DNA from: Pokkaliibacter plantistimulans
GTDB taxonomy: Bacteria; Pseudomonadota; Gammaproteobacteria; Pseudomonadales; Balneatricaceae
Length of the DNA: 64,000 nt
NCBI RefSeq assembly: GCF_046844695.1
Contig: NZ_CP177354.1
Span: 806,001 to 870,000, forward strand
Reading direction: 5' to 3'
Under the pieces are notes generated by a model. That model ran no database searches, had not been told where the DNA came from, and was given only the letters and a program-made list of their open reading frames with translations. Positions 46,238 through 55,958 of the stretch are shown here, piece after piece (positions within the stretch are counted from its first letter, which is position 1; each line of letters opens with the position of its first letter). A program made the position numbers and the translations under genes.

Positions 46238-48976
46238 ATGACTGATACCGAGCACAAAGCGCCGCTTATTCTAGTGGATGGCTCTTCTTATTTATACCGG
46301 GCCTATCATGCACTGCCACCGCTGACCAACAAGGCGGGTCAGCCCACGGGGGCGATCAAGGGTGTGCTGAGCATGCTCAGATCGCTGCGCCAGGCCTATC
46401 CTGATTCTTTAACCGTGGTGGTCTTCGATGCCAAGGGCAAGACCTTCCGTGATGATCTTTATCCTGAGTACAAGGCACACCGGCCACCGATGCCCGATGA
46501 CCTGCGCAGCCAGATCGAGCCCTTGCATCAGGCCATTCGCGCGCTGGGCTATCCGCTGCTGGCGATCAGTGGCGTAGAAGCCGATGACGTGATCGGCACG
46601 CTGGCCACTCAGGCCTGGCAACTGCAGCAGCCCACCGTGATCTCCACAGGTGACAAGGATATGGCGCAGCTGGTCAATGAGCATGTGACGCTGGTCAACA
46701 CCATGACCGATAGCACGATGGATATCGAAGGGGTGAAGGAGAAGTTCGGTGTTGCCCCTGACCGCATCATCGACTATCTGGCACTGATGGGGGACAAGGT
46801 CGATAACGTCCCCGGTGTCCCCAGTGTTGGTCCGAAAACGGCGGTAAAGTGGCTGAGCGAGTTTGGCTCTCTGGAGCAGATTGTGGCTCAGGCTGACAGC
46901 ATTAAGGGCAAAGTGGGTGAGAAGCTGCGCGAGTTTGCTGACCAGCTGCCCCTGTCCAAGCAGCTGGTCACCATTCGCTGTGATGTGGAGCTGCCCCAGC
47001 CGCTGACTGAACTGGTCATGCTGGAGCCGGAGGTGGAGTTGCTCAAGTCGATGTATGCCGAGCTGGAGTTCCGTGGCTGGCTGAAGGAGCTGGAGCAGGG
47101 CAAGGCGATAGCACTGCCGGAAAGCGCTGTCGACAGCCCGGTAACGGCCATGCCCAGCTTCCCTGTGGAAGTGCAGTATCACACGGTGCTGGATGAGGCC
47201 ACGCTGGACAACTGGCTGACCAGGCTGGCTGCGGCCGAGGTATTTGCCTTCGATACCGAAACCACCTCACTCAATTACATGGAAGCCGAGCTGGTGGGGC
47301 TGTCGTTTGCCATCACGCCCGGTGAAGCGGCCTATGTGCCGCTGGCACATGATTATCTCGGCGCGCCGGATCAGCTGGATCGGCACACCGTGCTGGCCAG
47401 ATTGAAGCCATTGCTGGAAGACGCCAGCAAGGCCAAGGTCGGGCAGCATCTGAAGTACGACATGAGCGTGCTGGACCGCTATGGCATTGCCCTGCGTGGC
47501 ATTGTGGATGACACCATGCTGGCTTCCTATGTGCTCAACAGCACGGCCACCCGTCACAATATGGACGAGCTGGCCAGCTTCTATCTGGAATATAAGACCA
47601 CCTCCTTCGAGGATATCGCCGGTAAGGGCGTCAAACAGCTGACCTTCAATCAGATCGAGATGGAGAAGGCATCTCCCTATGCCTGCGAGGATGCTGATAT
47701 TACCTTGCGGCTGCATCAGGTGCTGCAGAGTAAGCTGGCAGGCGTACCTACTCTCAAGACCCTGCTGACTGAGCTGGAATTACCGCTGGCACCAATCCTG
47801 TCGGCGATTGAACGCACCGGTGCGCTGGTGGATGAAAAGCGCCTGCATCAGCAGAGCGAGCAACTGGCCAAACGACTGCAGGAGCTGGAGCGTGAAGCCC
47901 ATGACATGGCGGGCGAACCGTTTAATCTCGGCTCCACCAAACAGCTGGGTGAAATCCTGTATGGCCGTATGAATCTGCCGGTGCTGAAGAAGACGCCCAA
48001 GGGGCAGCCTTCCACCGCCGAGGAAGTGCTGGTCGAGCTGGCGCTGGATTACCCGCTGCCCAAGCTGATTCTGGAGCACCGCAGCCTCAGCAAACTGAAG
48101 TCGACCTATACCGATAAGCTGCCGGAGATGATCAATCCCCGCACCGGACGGGTACATACGTCCTATCATCAGGCCGTCACGGCCACCGGGCGGCTGTCAT
48201 CGTCGGACCCCAATCTGCAGAACATTCCTATCCGTAGTGAAGAGGGGCGGCGTATTCGTCAGGCCTTTATTGCTCCTCAGGGCTACAAGCTGATGGCGGC
48301 GGACTATTCGCAGATTGAGCTGCGCATCATGGCGCACCTGTCGGATGATGCCGGCCTGCTGGCGGCCTTTGCCCATGGCGATGATATTCACAAGGCCACT
48401 GCCGCCGAAGTGTTTGGTGTGGGTCTGGAGCAGGTCAGTGCTGATCAGCGTCGCAGCGCCAAGGCCATCAACTTCGGCCTGATCTACGGCATGTCAGCCT
48501 TTGGTCTGGCCAAACAGCTGGGTATTGGCCGGAATGACGCGCAGCTCTATATCGACCGCTACTTTGCGCGTTATCCCGGCGTGAAAGATTACATGAACCG
48601 TACCCGCTCCGAAGCGGCTGAGCGGGGTTATGTCGAGACACTGTTTGGGCGTCGCCTGTATCTGCCGGAAATCAAATCCAGCAATGCCATGCGTCGTCAG
48701 GGCGCGGAACGTACTGCCATCAACGCGCCTATGCAGGGCACTGCTGCCGACATCATCAAACGTGCGATGCTGCAGGTGAATGCGTGGCTGCAGTCCTCCG
48801 GACTGGATGCGCGCATCATCATGCAGGTACACGACGAACTGGTGCTGGAGGTCAGGGAAGAGCAGGTCGACGCTGTGAAAGCGGGTCTGCAGCAGGCCAT
48901 GTCCGCGGCGGCGGAGCTGAAGGTGCCGTTGCTGGTGGAAGTCGGCGTGGGGGATAACTGGGACGAAGCCCACTAA
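46238..48976 (+). CDS. polA: DNA polymerase I
   Basis: Full-length Pol I, 912 residues. The N-terminal 5'-nuclease domain (1-290) has LVDGSSYLYRAYHALP and the metal-binding DDVIGTLA and TGDKDMAQL. The 3'-5' exonuclease domain (about 320-510) is intact, with FDTETTSLNY and a YACEDADITLRL motif. The polymerase domain carries motif A MAADYSQIELRIMAHL, motif B RRSAKAINFGLIYGMS and motif C MQVHDELVLEV. It serves Okazaki-fragment processing and repair. AACGGAAGG precedes the ATG, and a terminator follows. engB converges from the other side. Confidence 0.98.
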   Translation: MTDTEHKAPLILVDGSSYLYRAYHALPPLTNKAGQPTGAIKGVLSMLRSLRQAYPDSLTVVVFDAKGKTFRDDLYPEYKAHRPPMPDDLRSQIEPLHQAIRALGYPLLAISGVEADDVIGTLATQAWQLQQPTVISTGDKDMAQLVNEHVTLVNTMTDSTMDIEGVKEKFGVAPDRIIDYLALMGDKVDNVPGVPSVGPKTAVKWLSEFGSLEQIVAQADSIKGKVGEKLREFADQLPLSKQLVTIRCDVELPQPLTELVMLEPEVELLKSMYAELEFRGWLKELEQGKAIALPESAVDSPVTAMPSFPVEVQYHTVLDEATLDNWLTRLAAAEVFAFDTETTSLNYMEAELVGLSFAITPGEAAYVPLAHDYLGAPDQLDRHTVLARLKPLLEDASKAKVGQHLKYDMSVLDRYGIALRGIVDDTMLASYVLNSTATRHNMDELASFYLEYKTTSFEDIAGKGVKQLTFNQIEMEKASPYACEDADITLRLHQVLQSKLAGVPTLKTLLTELELPLAPILSAIERTGALVDEKRLHQQSEQLAKRLQELEREAHDMAGEPFNLGSTKQLGEILYGRMNLPVLKKTPKGQPSTAEEVLVELALDYPLPKLILEHRSLSKLKSTYTDKLPEMINPRTGRVHTSYHQAVTATGRLSSSDPNLQNIPIRSEEGRRIRQAFIAPQGYKLMAADYSQIELRIMAHLSDDAGLLAAFAHGDDIHKATAAEVFGVGLEQVSADQRRSAKAINFGLIYGMSAFGLAKQLGIGRNDAQLYIDRYFARYPGVKDYMNRTRSEAAERGYVETLFGRRLYLPEIKSSNAMRRQGAERTAINAPMQGTAADIIKRAMLQVNAWLQSSGLDARIIMQVHDELVLEVREEQVDAVKAGLQQAMSAAAELKVPLLVEVGVGDNWDEAH

Positions 48977-49014
48977 TGATCCGGATTTGGCATCGTCACT
49001 GTGCCGGATAAAAC

Positions 49015-49041
49015 AAAGGGGCTGATGATTCAGCCCCTTTT
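49015..49041. terminator. bidirectional terminator between polA and engB
   Basis: AAAGGGGCTGA / TCAGCCCCTTTT stem with a TGAT loop, 39 nt after the polA stop and 40 nt past the engB stop. Confidence 0.85.
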
Positions 49042-49080
49042 CGTCTCTGTACCGGACGCCCTTTGGGTCGCCGTGCAGTG

Positions 49081-49752
49081 TCATTCCGCAGCGACAGTAT
49101 CCGCTTCGCTGCTGTCTTCCTGTGGGCCCAGCAACCAGTTGTCCAGCTGCAGTGCCAGCTGCTCCACACCGGTCTTCTTCAGGGATGAGAACACCTGAAT
49201 GGTCAGCAGGTCTCCCATGCGCTCACCCAGTTCACGTCGCAGTTTGGCCAGCAGTGACATGGCCGGGCCACGGTTTACCTTGTCGGCTTTGGTCAGCAGG
49301 ATGTGCAGGGGCATCTGTGCATCGACACACCAGTCGACCAGAATCTGGTCAAACTCGGTCATCGGGTGACGGATGTCCATCAGCAGCACCAGACCTTTCA
49401 GGCTCTGCCGGTCAGCCAGGTAGTCGCTGATATGAGCCTGCCAGTCCAGTTTCATCGCTACTGGCACCTTGGCATAGCCGTAGCCGGGCAAGTCCACCAG
49501 AAACAGGGGAGTGGCATCAGGGCCCTGCGGGTTCTTCAGGCTGAAAAAATTGATCAGCTGGGTACGGCCAGGAGTTTTGGAGGTGCGGGCCAGCTTGCTT
49601 TGCTGGGTCAGCGCATTAATAGCGCTGGATTTGCCTGCGTTGGAGCGCCCGGCAAAGGCTACCTCAGCACACTGGTCGGTCGGGCACTGGCTGACCTTGG
49701 CGGCGCTGATGGTGTAGCGGGCAGTGTGATAATTGACGCGAGAAGAATACAT
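49081..49752 (-). CDS. engB: ribosome biogenesis GTP-binding protein YihA/EngB
   Basis: An essential TRAFAC-class GTPase for large-subunit assembly, 223 residues. G1 AGRSNAGKSSAINAL, G2 T in TPGRTQLINFF, G3 DLPGYG and G4 LLTKADK are all present. ATG 49752 (MYSSRVNYHTA) is chosen; a TTG at 49770 would add six residues. Converges with polA as in pseudomonads. The C-terminus has a short acidic extension. Confidence 0.94.
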   Translation of the reverse strand: MYSSRVNYHTARYTISAAKVSQCPTDQCAEVAFAGRSNAGKSSAINALTQQSKLARTSKTPGRTQLINFFSLKNPQGPDATPLFLVDLPGYGYAKVPVAMKLDWQAHISDYLADRQSLKGLVLLMDIRHPMTEFDQILVDWCVDAQMPLHILLTKADKVNRGPAMSLLAKLRRELGERMGDLLTIQVFSSLKKTGVEQLALQLDNWLLGPQEDSSEADTVAAE

Positions 49753-50008
49753 AGATTTGATCGAACTCAAGCTGGCCGCGGAATGCCGGGGCTAAGTCAT
49801 TCCAGTTAGTAGGGGCATTAACTATAATGCCGAAATTTTCCGGTTGCTGACAGGCAGCCAGCAAAGTACAGGGCATATTACCTCATTTGTCCTGTTCTGG
49901 CCCGAAAATGGCGATTACTTGGCGTTATTGGAAAGGCTTCGCTATAACTTCTGAACAAGTGGATTTAGCTAATAAAGACACAAACTTCCGCAAGGAACGG
50001 ATTGGTCC

Positions 50009-50620
50009 ATGAATAAACTACTGATTAGCTTGTTGATGAGTGCGGGTATTGCTGGTGTGGCGCATGCTGACGGTGATGCCAAGGCAGGACAGCCACTGAC
50101 CGCGATCTGCGCCGCCTGCCACGGTGCCGACGGCAACTCCATGGCACCTAATTTCCCCAAACTGGCTGGCCAGGGCGAGGAGTACCTGCTCAAACAGATG
50201 ACGGACATCAAGGCCGGCACGCGACAGGTGCCTGAGATGACGGGGCTGCTTAACAACCTCAGTGATCAGGATATGGCCAATGTCGCTGCCTATTTTGCAT
50301 CGCAGAAGGTCGCTCCGGGTGCTGCCAAGCCTGAGCTGGCTGAGTTGGGAGCCACTATTTATAGTGCCGGTATTGCCGACAAGGGCGTCCCCGCCTGTCA
50401 GGCATGCCACTCACCGACGGGTTCCGGCAATACACTGGCCAGGTTCCCACATCTCGGTGGCCAGCATGCCACTTATACCGAAACTCAGCTGAAGAACTTC
50501 CGGATCGGCGCACGTAATAATGATCCGAGCATGATGATGCGGGATGTGGCAGCGCGCATGAGCGATGCGGAAATCGCTGCTGTCGCCAGTTACATTCAAG
50601 GCTTGCGGCCAGCAGAATAA
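50009..50620 (+). CDS. dihaem cytochrome c4
   Basis: A 203-residue periplasmic dihaem cytochrome. The signal peptide ends at AGVAHA. Haem motifs CAACHG (about residue 36) and CQACHS (about residue 133) lie in two similar class I domains; axial methionines are likely in NSMAPNFPKLAGQ-type and later segments. Cytochrome c4 donates electrons to terminal oxidases. It lies next to engB and dsbA in the conserved pseudomonad order. Confidence 0.93.
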   Translation: MNKLLISLLMSAGIAGVAHADGDAKAGQPLTAICAACHGADGNSMAPNFPKLAGQGEEYLLKQMTDIKAGTRQVPEMTGLLNNLSDQDMANVAAYFASQKVAPGAAKPELAELGATIYSAGIADKGVPACQACHSPTGSGNTLARFPHLGGQHATYTETQLKNFRIGARNNDPSMMMRDVAARMSDAEIAAVASYIQGLRPAE

Positions 50621-50637
50621 GCTTGAAACATTTGCAT

Positions 50638-50661
50638 AAGGCAGCCTCACGCTGCCTTTTT
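50638..50661 (+). terminator. terminator after cytochrome c4
   Basis: AAGGCAGC / GCTGCCTTTTT with loop CTCAC, 17 nt after the stop codon. Confidence 0.85.
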
Positions 50662-50809
50662 GTATTATGGCCATTCGTATGGGGCCGGAACTTCCGCAAA
50701 GGATGCTGGTCTCAGCATTCAATGGTGATAGCATGCGGCTTCGCCATACTCTCTTGACGCCAGGCCTGCTCAGGGTACTGCCACGAATTATCCAGATCGG
50801 AGATCGCTT

Positions 50810-51442
50810 ATGTTGAAAGCAGTGAAAGCTGTCCTTGTCGCTCTGTGCCTGTTGCCACTGGCTGCCATGGCGGACGAGACGTTCGAGGCCGGTAAGGACT
50901 ACCGCGAACTGACCACGCCCATGCACACGGCTGATCCCAGCAAGATCGAAGTCATCGAATTTTTCAGCTACGGCTGCCCTCACTGCAATGCGTTCGATCC
51001 GATGATCACCCCCTGGAGCAAGCAGCTGGGTGACGATGTGCAGTTCGAGCATGTCCCTGTGGTGTTCCACAAGTCCTGGGATCCGCTGGCCCGTGCTTAC
51101 TATGTGACCACTGAAATGGGCGTAGAGGACAAGGTTCACACAGCGATTTTCAACGCTATCCATGTGCAGAAAGAAAACCTGTTTACCGAAGACAACATGG
51201 TCGACTTCATGGGCAAGCAGGGGCTGGATAAAGAGGCCTTCCGCAAAATGTATGAGTCCTTTGCCACCGATATGCGTCTGAAAAAAGGCGACAGTCTGCT
51301 GCGTGGCTACGGCGTTAACGGTGTGCCGGCACTGGTGGTGAACGGTAAGTATGTGATTGAGCCCACTGGTGATGACGCTTTCAACAAGATGTTGAAGACG
51401 GCTGACTTCCTGATCGCCAAAGAGCGCGCTGCCAAGAACTGA
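50810..51442 (+). CDS. dsbA: thiol:disulfide interchange protein DsbA
   Basis: A periplasmic dithiol oxidase of 210 residues. The signal peptide ends at LAAMA. The thioredoxin active site is in FFSYGCPHCNAFDP, the typical CPHC of DsbA, and the cis-proline is in GVNGVPALVVNGKY. It introduces disulfides into exported proteins. The ATG follows GGAGATCGCTT. It lies between cytochrome c4 and the soluble GGDEF gene, as in Pseudomonas. Confidence 0.95.
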   Translation: MLKAVKAVLVALCLLPLAAMADETFEAGKDYRELTTPMHTADPSKIEVIEFFSYGCPHCNAFDPMITPWSKQLGDDVQFEHVPVVFHKSWDPLARAYYVTTEMGVEDKVHTAIFNAIHVQKENLFTEDNMVDFMGKQGLDKEAFRKMYESFATDMRLKKGDSLLRGYGVNGVPALVVNGKYVIEPTGDDAFNKMLKTADFLIAKERAAKN

Positions 51443-51459
51443 ATTGCCCGCCGTTGATG

Positions 51460-51493
51460 GATGTCAGGGATATGCGTATCCCTGGCATCTTTG
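51460..51493 (+). terminator. terminator after dsbA
   Basis: GATGTCAGGGATA / TATCCCTGGCATC hairpin with one mismatch and a TGCG loop, followed by TTTGCTTG. Confidence 0.65.
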
Positions 51494-51592
51494 CTTGAAT
51501 ACAGCCTTGTTTAAATCCAGTAAGCTTTCCCCTATTGCTGGGATTCTACCTATCTTCGCCCAACTAAGCGGGCGTAACTGGGAAGGTGTGCT

Positions 51593-52966
51593 TTGAGCAA
51601 CACGGAACAAGACTGGAAAAGTCGTTACTATGATCTGCTCTCCGAACTCAATGAGTCGGAGCTGGGCGCAGAGAAAAAATTACAGCTATTCACTCTGCTG
51701 GTCCGTAAGCTTGCCCAGCGTCTGGCGATGCAGCAGCGCCAGTCTACCCTTTGGGATGCTCTGCTCAAATCATTGCAGGACGTGCCCGATGCCCCTGCCC
51801 TTGAAGCCTGGCTGGAAAAGGTCGATGCCCCCCTGGCCATGCACCTTGTTGATGAAGAACCGCCTGCGGCTCCAGCTCCTGCGATAAGTAACGGCCAGGA
51901 CGTATACGAGCGTCTGCGCCAGTGGCTGCTGGAGCAAGTGCAGCCAGTGATGTCCGAGCTGAAGGAACATCCCAGTCTGGCGGATCTGCTTGAGCAGCTA
52001 CAGCAGCAGGACTCACCGGATCTGCTGGAGAAAACCCTGCAGAACCTGCTGTTGGTGCTGTTTGAGCAGCTGGGGCGGCAGAATGAAGAGCTGGTCGATT
52101 ACCTCAAAGACCTCAACAAGCACTTGCAGGTCGTGCAACGTTTCGTCGACAGTGCCCGGGTTCACCAAGATGAATCGGAGCAAGACGTATTGGCGTTCAC
52201 CGAGCTAATGCAGAACAATATGGGTAACCTTCGTGAGCATGTGCGTCAGGCCGAATCACTGGAGTGGCTGAAAAAGCAGGTTGATGGTCGCCTGCAGGAG
52301 CTGCATTGCCACGTCGAAGACTATCGTGTGGCGCAGGATCAGCGTGCTGAAGTATGGAAGGCACGTTACCAGGAGATGCAGTTGCGGATGAAGCGGCTGA
52401 GTGCTGAACATCAGCGCCTGCAGGAGCAGGTAGAAGTACAGCAGCAGCGCATGCAGACCGATGCCCTCACGGGGCTGCCGAACCGGGTGGCCTATGAGTT
52501 ACGTATGCAGCAACTGCTGCTGGCGGCACATCAGAATGGCCAGCCTTTTGCTTTACTGGTGGCGGATCTGGATCATTTCAAAACCATTAATGATCAGTAT
52601 GGCCATCTTGCGGGTGACAAGGTGCTGAAGGTGATCGCCAAAACCCTGCGGTCCCAGCTGCGTCGTGAAGATATGCTGGCCAGGATCGGTGGTGAAGAGT
52701 TTGTCTTCCTGTTGCCTGGGTTGTCTGTAGCCAATGCGGCACAGGTGGCTGAGAAGATCCGGGTGGCGGCAAGTAGTACCGGATTCCATTTCCGTGGTTC
52801 ACGCGTACAGATATCCCTGTCTGTAGGGGTGGCCACACATCGTAGCAGCGATACCGCTGCCCAGCTGTTCGAGCGCGCCGATCAGGCGCTGTATAAGGCC
52901 AAACGCAGTGGCCGCAATCAGGTCTGTGTCGAGTCAGGCACAGACAAGCCCGCCCGTAGCAGGTAG
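51593..52966 (+). CDS. soluble diguanylate cyclase (DgcP-like)
   Basis: A 457-residue cytoplasmic protein. Residues 1-270 are helical and partly coiled-coil, with no membrane helix. A GGDEF domain covers about 285-445: TDALTGLPNRVAYE, DLDHFKTINDQYGH, the active-site RIGGEEFVFLLPG and a late SVGVATH. No EAL domain. In Pseudomonas a GGDEF protein (DgcP) lies in the same position after dsbA, so this may be its counterpart. The start is TTG 51593, with GGAAGG 7 nt upstream; no nearby ATG fits. Confidence 0.88.
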   Translation: MSNTEQDWKSRYYDLLSELNESELGAEKKLQLFTLLVRKLAQRLAMQQRQSTLWDALLKSLQDVPDAPALEAWLEKVDAPLAMHLVDEEPPAAPAPAISNGQDVYERLRQWLLEQVQPVMSELKEHPSLADLLEQLQQQDSPDLLEKTLQNLLLVLFEQLGRQNEELVDYLKDLNKHLQVVQRFVDSARVHQDESEQDVLAFTELMQNNMGNLREHVRQAESLEWLKKQVDGRLQELHCHVEDYRVAQDQRAEVWKARYQEMQLRMKRLSAEHQRLQEQVEVQQQRMQTDALTGLPNRVAYELRMQQLLLAAHQNGQPFALLVADLDHFKTINDQYGHLAGDKVLKVIAKTLRSQLRREDMLARIGGEEFVFLLPGLSVANAAQVAEKIRVAASSTGFHFRGSRVQISLSVGVATHRSSDTAAQLFERADQALYKAKRSGRNQVCVESGTDKPARSR

Positions 52967-53099
52967 AATCTGCCCGTCTTTCTTCACGAGCCTGTCGTGT
53001 CTTGCCAGTGACAAACGCCTAACCCGTTGAATCACTTTTCTTTTCAGGCTGTCTGCGGTCTGTCCCTGGCACACTCTACCCTTTAAGGAACCGGCCCAG

Positions 53100-54716
53100 G
53101 TGATACGTTTACTGCGCATTTTTACGATTATCCGGGTGATCGCCCAGTATCGGCTGGATGACTTTATCCCTCTTCCCCATCTGCCCTGGTATATGAAGCT
53201 GGGGATATGGATGCTGCCGTGGCGCTGGTACCAGAACGAATTGCCGCGCGGTGAGCGCCTGCGCTGTGCGCTGGAGGAGCTGGGGCCGGTATTCGTCAAA
53301 TTCGGTCAGGTGCTCTCCACCCGCCGTGATCTGTTGCCCAATGACATTGCCGACGAGCTGCAGAAGTTGCAGGACCGAGTACCACCTTTCCCCGGGGATC
53401 AGGCACTGCGCATTATCGAAGCCTCCCTTGGCCATGCCATCAGTGAGGTCTTCACTTCTCTGGATATCAAACCACTCGCCTCTGCATCCATCGCTCAGGT
53501 ACACGCTGCGGTACTGCATACCGGTGAGCAGGTCGTGGTAAAGGTCACCCGTCCGGGCATTGCCAGCGTTATTCGCAAGGATGTGGCGCTGATGATGGCC
53601 ATGGCGCGCATGGTCGCGCGTTTTTCCAGCGATGGTCGGCGTCTGCGACCAGTGGAAGTGGTGCGTGACTATGAACGTACGCTGTTTGATGAGCTGGATT
53701 TACAGCGTGAGGCGGCCAATGCGGCCGAAATCAGACGCAACTTCGACAACTCAGAAAGCCTCTATGTGCCGCAGATTTACTGGGAATATACCCGTAAGCA
53801 CATCATGGTGATGGAACGTATCAGCGGCATTCCGGTGGCTGATATCGCTGCCTTGCGTGATCAGGGCATCGATTTTCGCAAGCTAGCCGAGCGGGGGGTG
53901 GAGATCTTTTTCACGCAGGTGTTCCGCGATAACTTCTTTCATGCCGACATGCATCCGGGCAATATTTTTGTATCCCGCGAGCATCCGCATAATCCTCAGT
54001 ACATTGCCATTGACTTCGGTATCGTCGGCTCACTGACGCCAGAGGATCAGCAATATCTTGCACGCAACCTGCTGGCCTTCTTCAAGCGCGACTATCGCCA
54101 GGTAGCGCAGCTGCATGTGGATTCCGGTTGGGTGCCTGCCAATACGCCCGTGCACGATTTTGAGGCGGCAATACGCACCGTTTGTGAGCCGATTTTCCAG
54201 AAGCCACTGAAGGATATTTCCTTCGGCCATGTCCTGCTGGGGTTATTTCAGACCGCGCGCCGTTTCAATATGGAAGTGCAGCCACAGCTGGTTCTGCTGG
54301 AAAAAACCCTGCTGAATATTGAAGGCCTGGGCCGCCAGCTTTATCCCGAGCTGGATTTGTGGGCGACCGCCAAACCCTTCCTGGAAAACTGGATGAAGGA
54401 GCGTGTCGGGATCAAAGGTCTGTACAAGCGCAGTCGCAAAGAGCTTCCTGACTTACTGGATCAGTTGCCCCAGTTGCCGCAACTGACCCTGGATGCGCTG
54501 CAACAGGTACGACGTCTGGAGCAGACCATGAAAGAGGCCTCTGCTGTATCAACTGGTCAGCGGTCACCACTGCGCATCGGACAAAAAATCGGTGTTGCGG
54601 GCATCGCTATGGCGGCCGTCACCCTGTGGCAGGGAGGCTGGCAATGGTTGCAGCAGGGGCCAGCCTCCGCCTGGCTGGTACTGGCTCTGGGTTTGGCACT
54701 GTTGTGGCAGAAGTAA
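53100..54716 (+). CDS. ubiB: ubiquinone biosynthesis protein UbiB (ABC1/COQ8 family)
   Basis: An atypical kinase-like ATPase needed for ubiquinone synthesis, 538 residues. Family elements are the KxGQ motif (FVKFGQVLSTRRD), the alanine-rich loop KPLASASIAQVHAA, VVVKVTRPG, the HADMHPGNIFVS catalytic-loop equivalent, and DFGIVG. Two C-terminal hydrophobic helices anchor it in the inner membrane. The start is GTG 53100, with AAGGA 10 nt upstream; no nearby ATG fits. It heads the run to hisI, hisE, HIT and tatABC. Confidence 0.95.
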   Translation: MIRLLRIFTIIRVIAQYRLDDFIPLPHLPWYMKLGIWMLPWRWYQNELPRGERLRCALEELGPVFVKFGQVLSTRRDLLPNDIADELQKLQDRVPPFPGDQALRIIEASLGHAISEVFTSLDIKPLASASIAQVHAAVLHTGEQVVVKVTRPGIASVIRKDVALMMAMARMVARFSSDGRRLRPVEVVRDYERTLFDELDLQREAANAAEIRRNFDNSESLYVPQIYWEYTRKHIMVMERISGIPVADIAALRDQGIDFRKLAERGVEIFFTQVFRDNFFHADMHPGNIFVSREHPHNPQYIAIDFGIVGSLTPEDQQYLARNLLAFFKRDYRQVAQLHVDSGWVPANTPVHDFEAAIRTVCEPIFQKPLKDISFGHVLLGLFQTARRFNMEVQPQLVLLEKTLLNIEGLGRQLYPELDLWATAKPFLENWMKERVGIKGLYKRSRKELPDLLDQLPQLPQLTLDALQQVRRLEQTMKEASAVSTGQRSPLRIGQKIGVAGIAMAAVTLWQGGWQWLQQGPASAWLVLALGLALLWQK

Positions 54717-54795
54717 CTAAATAGTCTGAGTGGCAGTGATACGGTGACCGGAACTGAGCACCGGTATCAGGGTCAAAGCATGCGAGAGGTGCATC

Positions 54796-55194
54796 ATGAG
54801 TGACGAATGGTTGAAGCAGGTTAAATGGAACGAGGACGGTTTGGTGCCTGCCATTGCTCAGGATGTGCATTCGGGTCAGGTACTGATGATGGCCTGGATG
54901 AATCCGGAGTCGCTGGCTCTGACCGTCGCTGAAAAGCGTGCTATCTACTGGTCACGTTCACGGCAGAGGCTGTGGCGTAAAGGCGAGGATTCCGGTCATG
55001 TGCAGCACCTGCATGATTTACGGCTGGATTGTGACGGTGACTGCATTCTGATGAAGGTTGAGCAGGTGGGTGGTATTGCCTGCCATACCGGGCGCCAGCA
55101 TTGTTTCTTCTATGCACTGCAAGATGAGCAGTGGCAGGCCGTCGATGAGGTTCTGAAGGACCCTCACGCCATCTATAGCAAGGCGGGCGAATAA
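54796..55194 (+). CDS. hisI: phosphoribosyl-AMP cyclohydrolase
   Basis: Third step of histidine synthesis, 132 residues. The conserved VLMMAWMNPESL, YWSRSRQRLWRKGEDSGH and the metal-binding LDCDGDCILMKVEQ with a later ACHTGRQHCF are all present. Separate from hisE, as in pseudomonads, rather than fused. AGAGG lies 8 nt before the ATG. Confidence 0.97.
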   Translation: MSDEWLKQVKWNEDGLVPAIAQDVHSGQVLMMAWMNPESLALTVAEKRAIYWSRSRQRLWRKGEDSGHVQHLHDLRLDCDGDCILMKVEQVGGIACHTGRQHCFFYALQDEQWQAVDEVLKDPHAIYSKAGE

Positions 55195-55242
55195 TCACAT
55201 TCGCTGGCATGGAAAGTGAATAGCTTACTAAGTGGAATGACT

Positions 55243-55578
55243 ATGAACGACATCCTCAAGCAGCTTGATGAGGTGCTGGAAGCGCGGAAAGGCGTACCTG
55301 CTGACCAGTCTTACGTTTCCTCCCTGCATCACAAGGGATTGAATAAGATTCTGGAAAAGGTAGGTGAAGAAGCGACGGAGACCATTATCGCTGCCAAGGA
55401 TGCCAAACTGTCCGGTGATACGGCGGAGGTGGTCTACGAGACGGCGGATCTGTGGTTCCATTCTCTGGTGATGTTGTCACATTTGGGCGTGTCATCCGAT
55501 GCGGTACTGCAGGAGCTGGCCCGACGCTTCAACCTTTCCGGCCTGACTGAAAAGGCGCAGCGTACTCAGGGCGATTGA
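55243..55578 (+). CDS. hisE: phosphoribosyl-ATP pyrophosphatase
   Basis: Second step of histidine synthesis, MazG-like helical fold, about 111 residues. Conserved SYVSSLHHKGLNKILEKVG, EEATETIIAAKD and a later ETADLWFHSLVML carry the metal-binding acids. ATG 55243 (MNDILKQL) fits the family N-terminus; in-frame ATG 55237 and GTG 55216 are less likely. Confidence 0.95.
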   Translation: MNDILKQLDEVLEARKGVPADQSYVSSLHHKGLNKILEKVGEEATETIIAAKDAKLSGDTAEVVYETADLWFHSLVMLSHLGVSSDAVLQELARRFNLSGLTEKAQRTQGD

Positions 55579-55579
55579 G

Positions 55580-55936
55580 ATGAACAACGGCGGGCTGGAG
55601 ACAGGGTTGCAGCAGGACAGCTGCCCCTTCTGCGCCATTGCAAAGGGGTTGGCCCCGGCGACCATCGTCTATCAGGATGATGAGGTTTTGGCCTTCAGGG
55701 ACCGGAATCCAAGGGCGCCTGTTCATATTCTTGTCATACCCCGACGGCATATTGCCAACCTTTATGAGATCAGCGAAGATGACCAGCACCTTTTAGGGCA
55801 TCTGATGCGGACTCTGCCGGTCATCGCCCGCTCCCAAGGGCTGATGCAAGGCTTTAAAACACAGATCAATTCAGGCAGCGCAGGAGGACAGGAAGTATTC
55901 CATCTCCATGTGCATCTGACAGGTGCCCCTGCCTGA
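55580..55936 (+). CDS. HIT (histidine triad) domain protein, HINT-like
   Basis: A 118-residue nucleotide-binding hydrolase. CPFCAIAKGLAPATIVY at the start is followed by HILVIPRRHIANLYE and the triad HLHVHL at the C-terminus. HINT proteins cleave nucleoside phosphoramidates; the physiological substrate is unsettled. It starts 1 nt after the hisE stop, between hisE and tatA, an insertion relative to the hisI-hisE-tatABC order of P. aeruginosa. Confidence 0.93.
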   Translation: MNNGGLETGLQQDSCPFCAIAKGLAPATIVYQDDEVLAFRDRNPRAPVHILVIPRRHIANLYEISEDDQHLLGHLMRTLPVIARSQGLMQGFKTQINSGSAGGQEVFHLHVHLTGAPA

Positions 55937-55958
55937 GTCCAACTAACGGAGCGCAGTA

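Noticed and set aside
48977..49080. Spot 42/ErsA-like small RNA next to polA
   Set aside because: The polA-engB gap is only about 100 bp and is largely taken by one bidirectional terminator.
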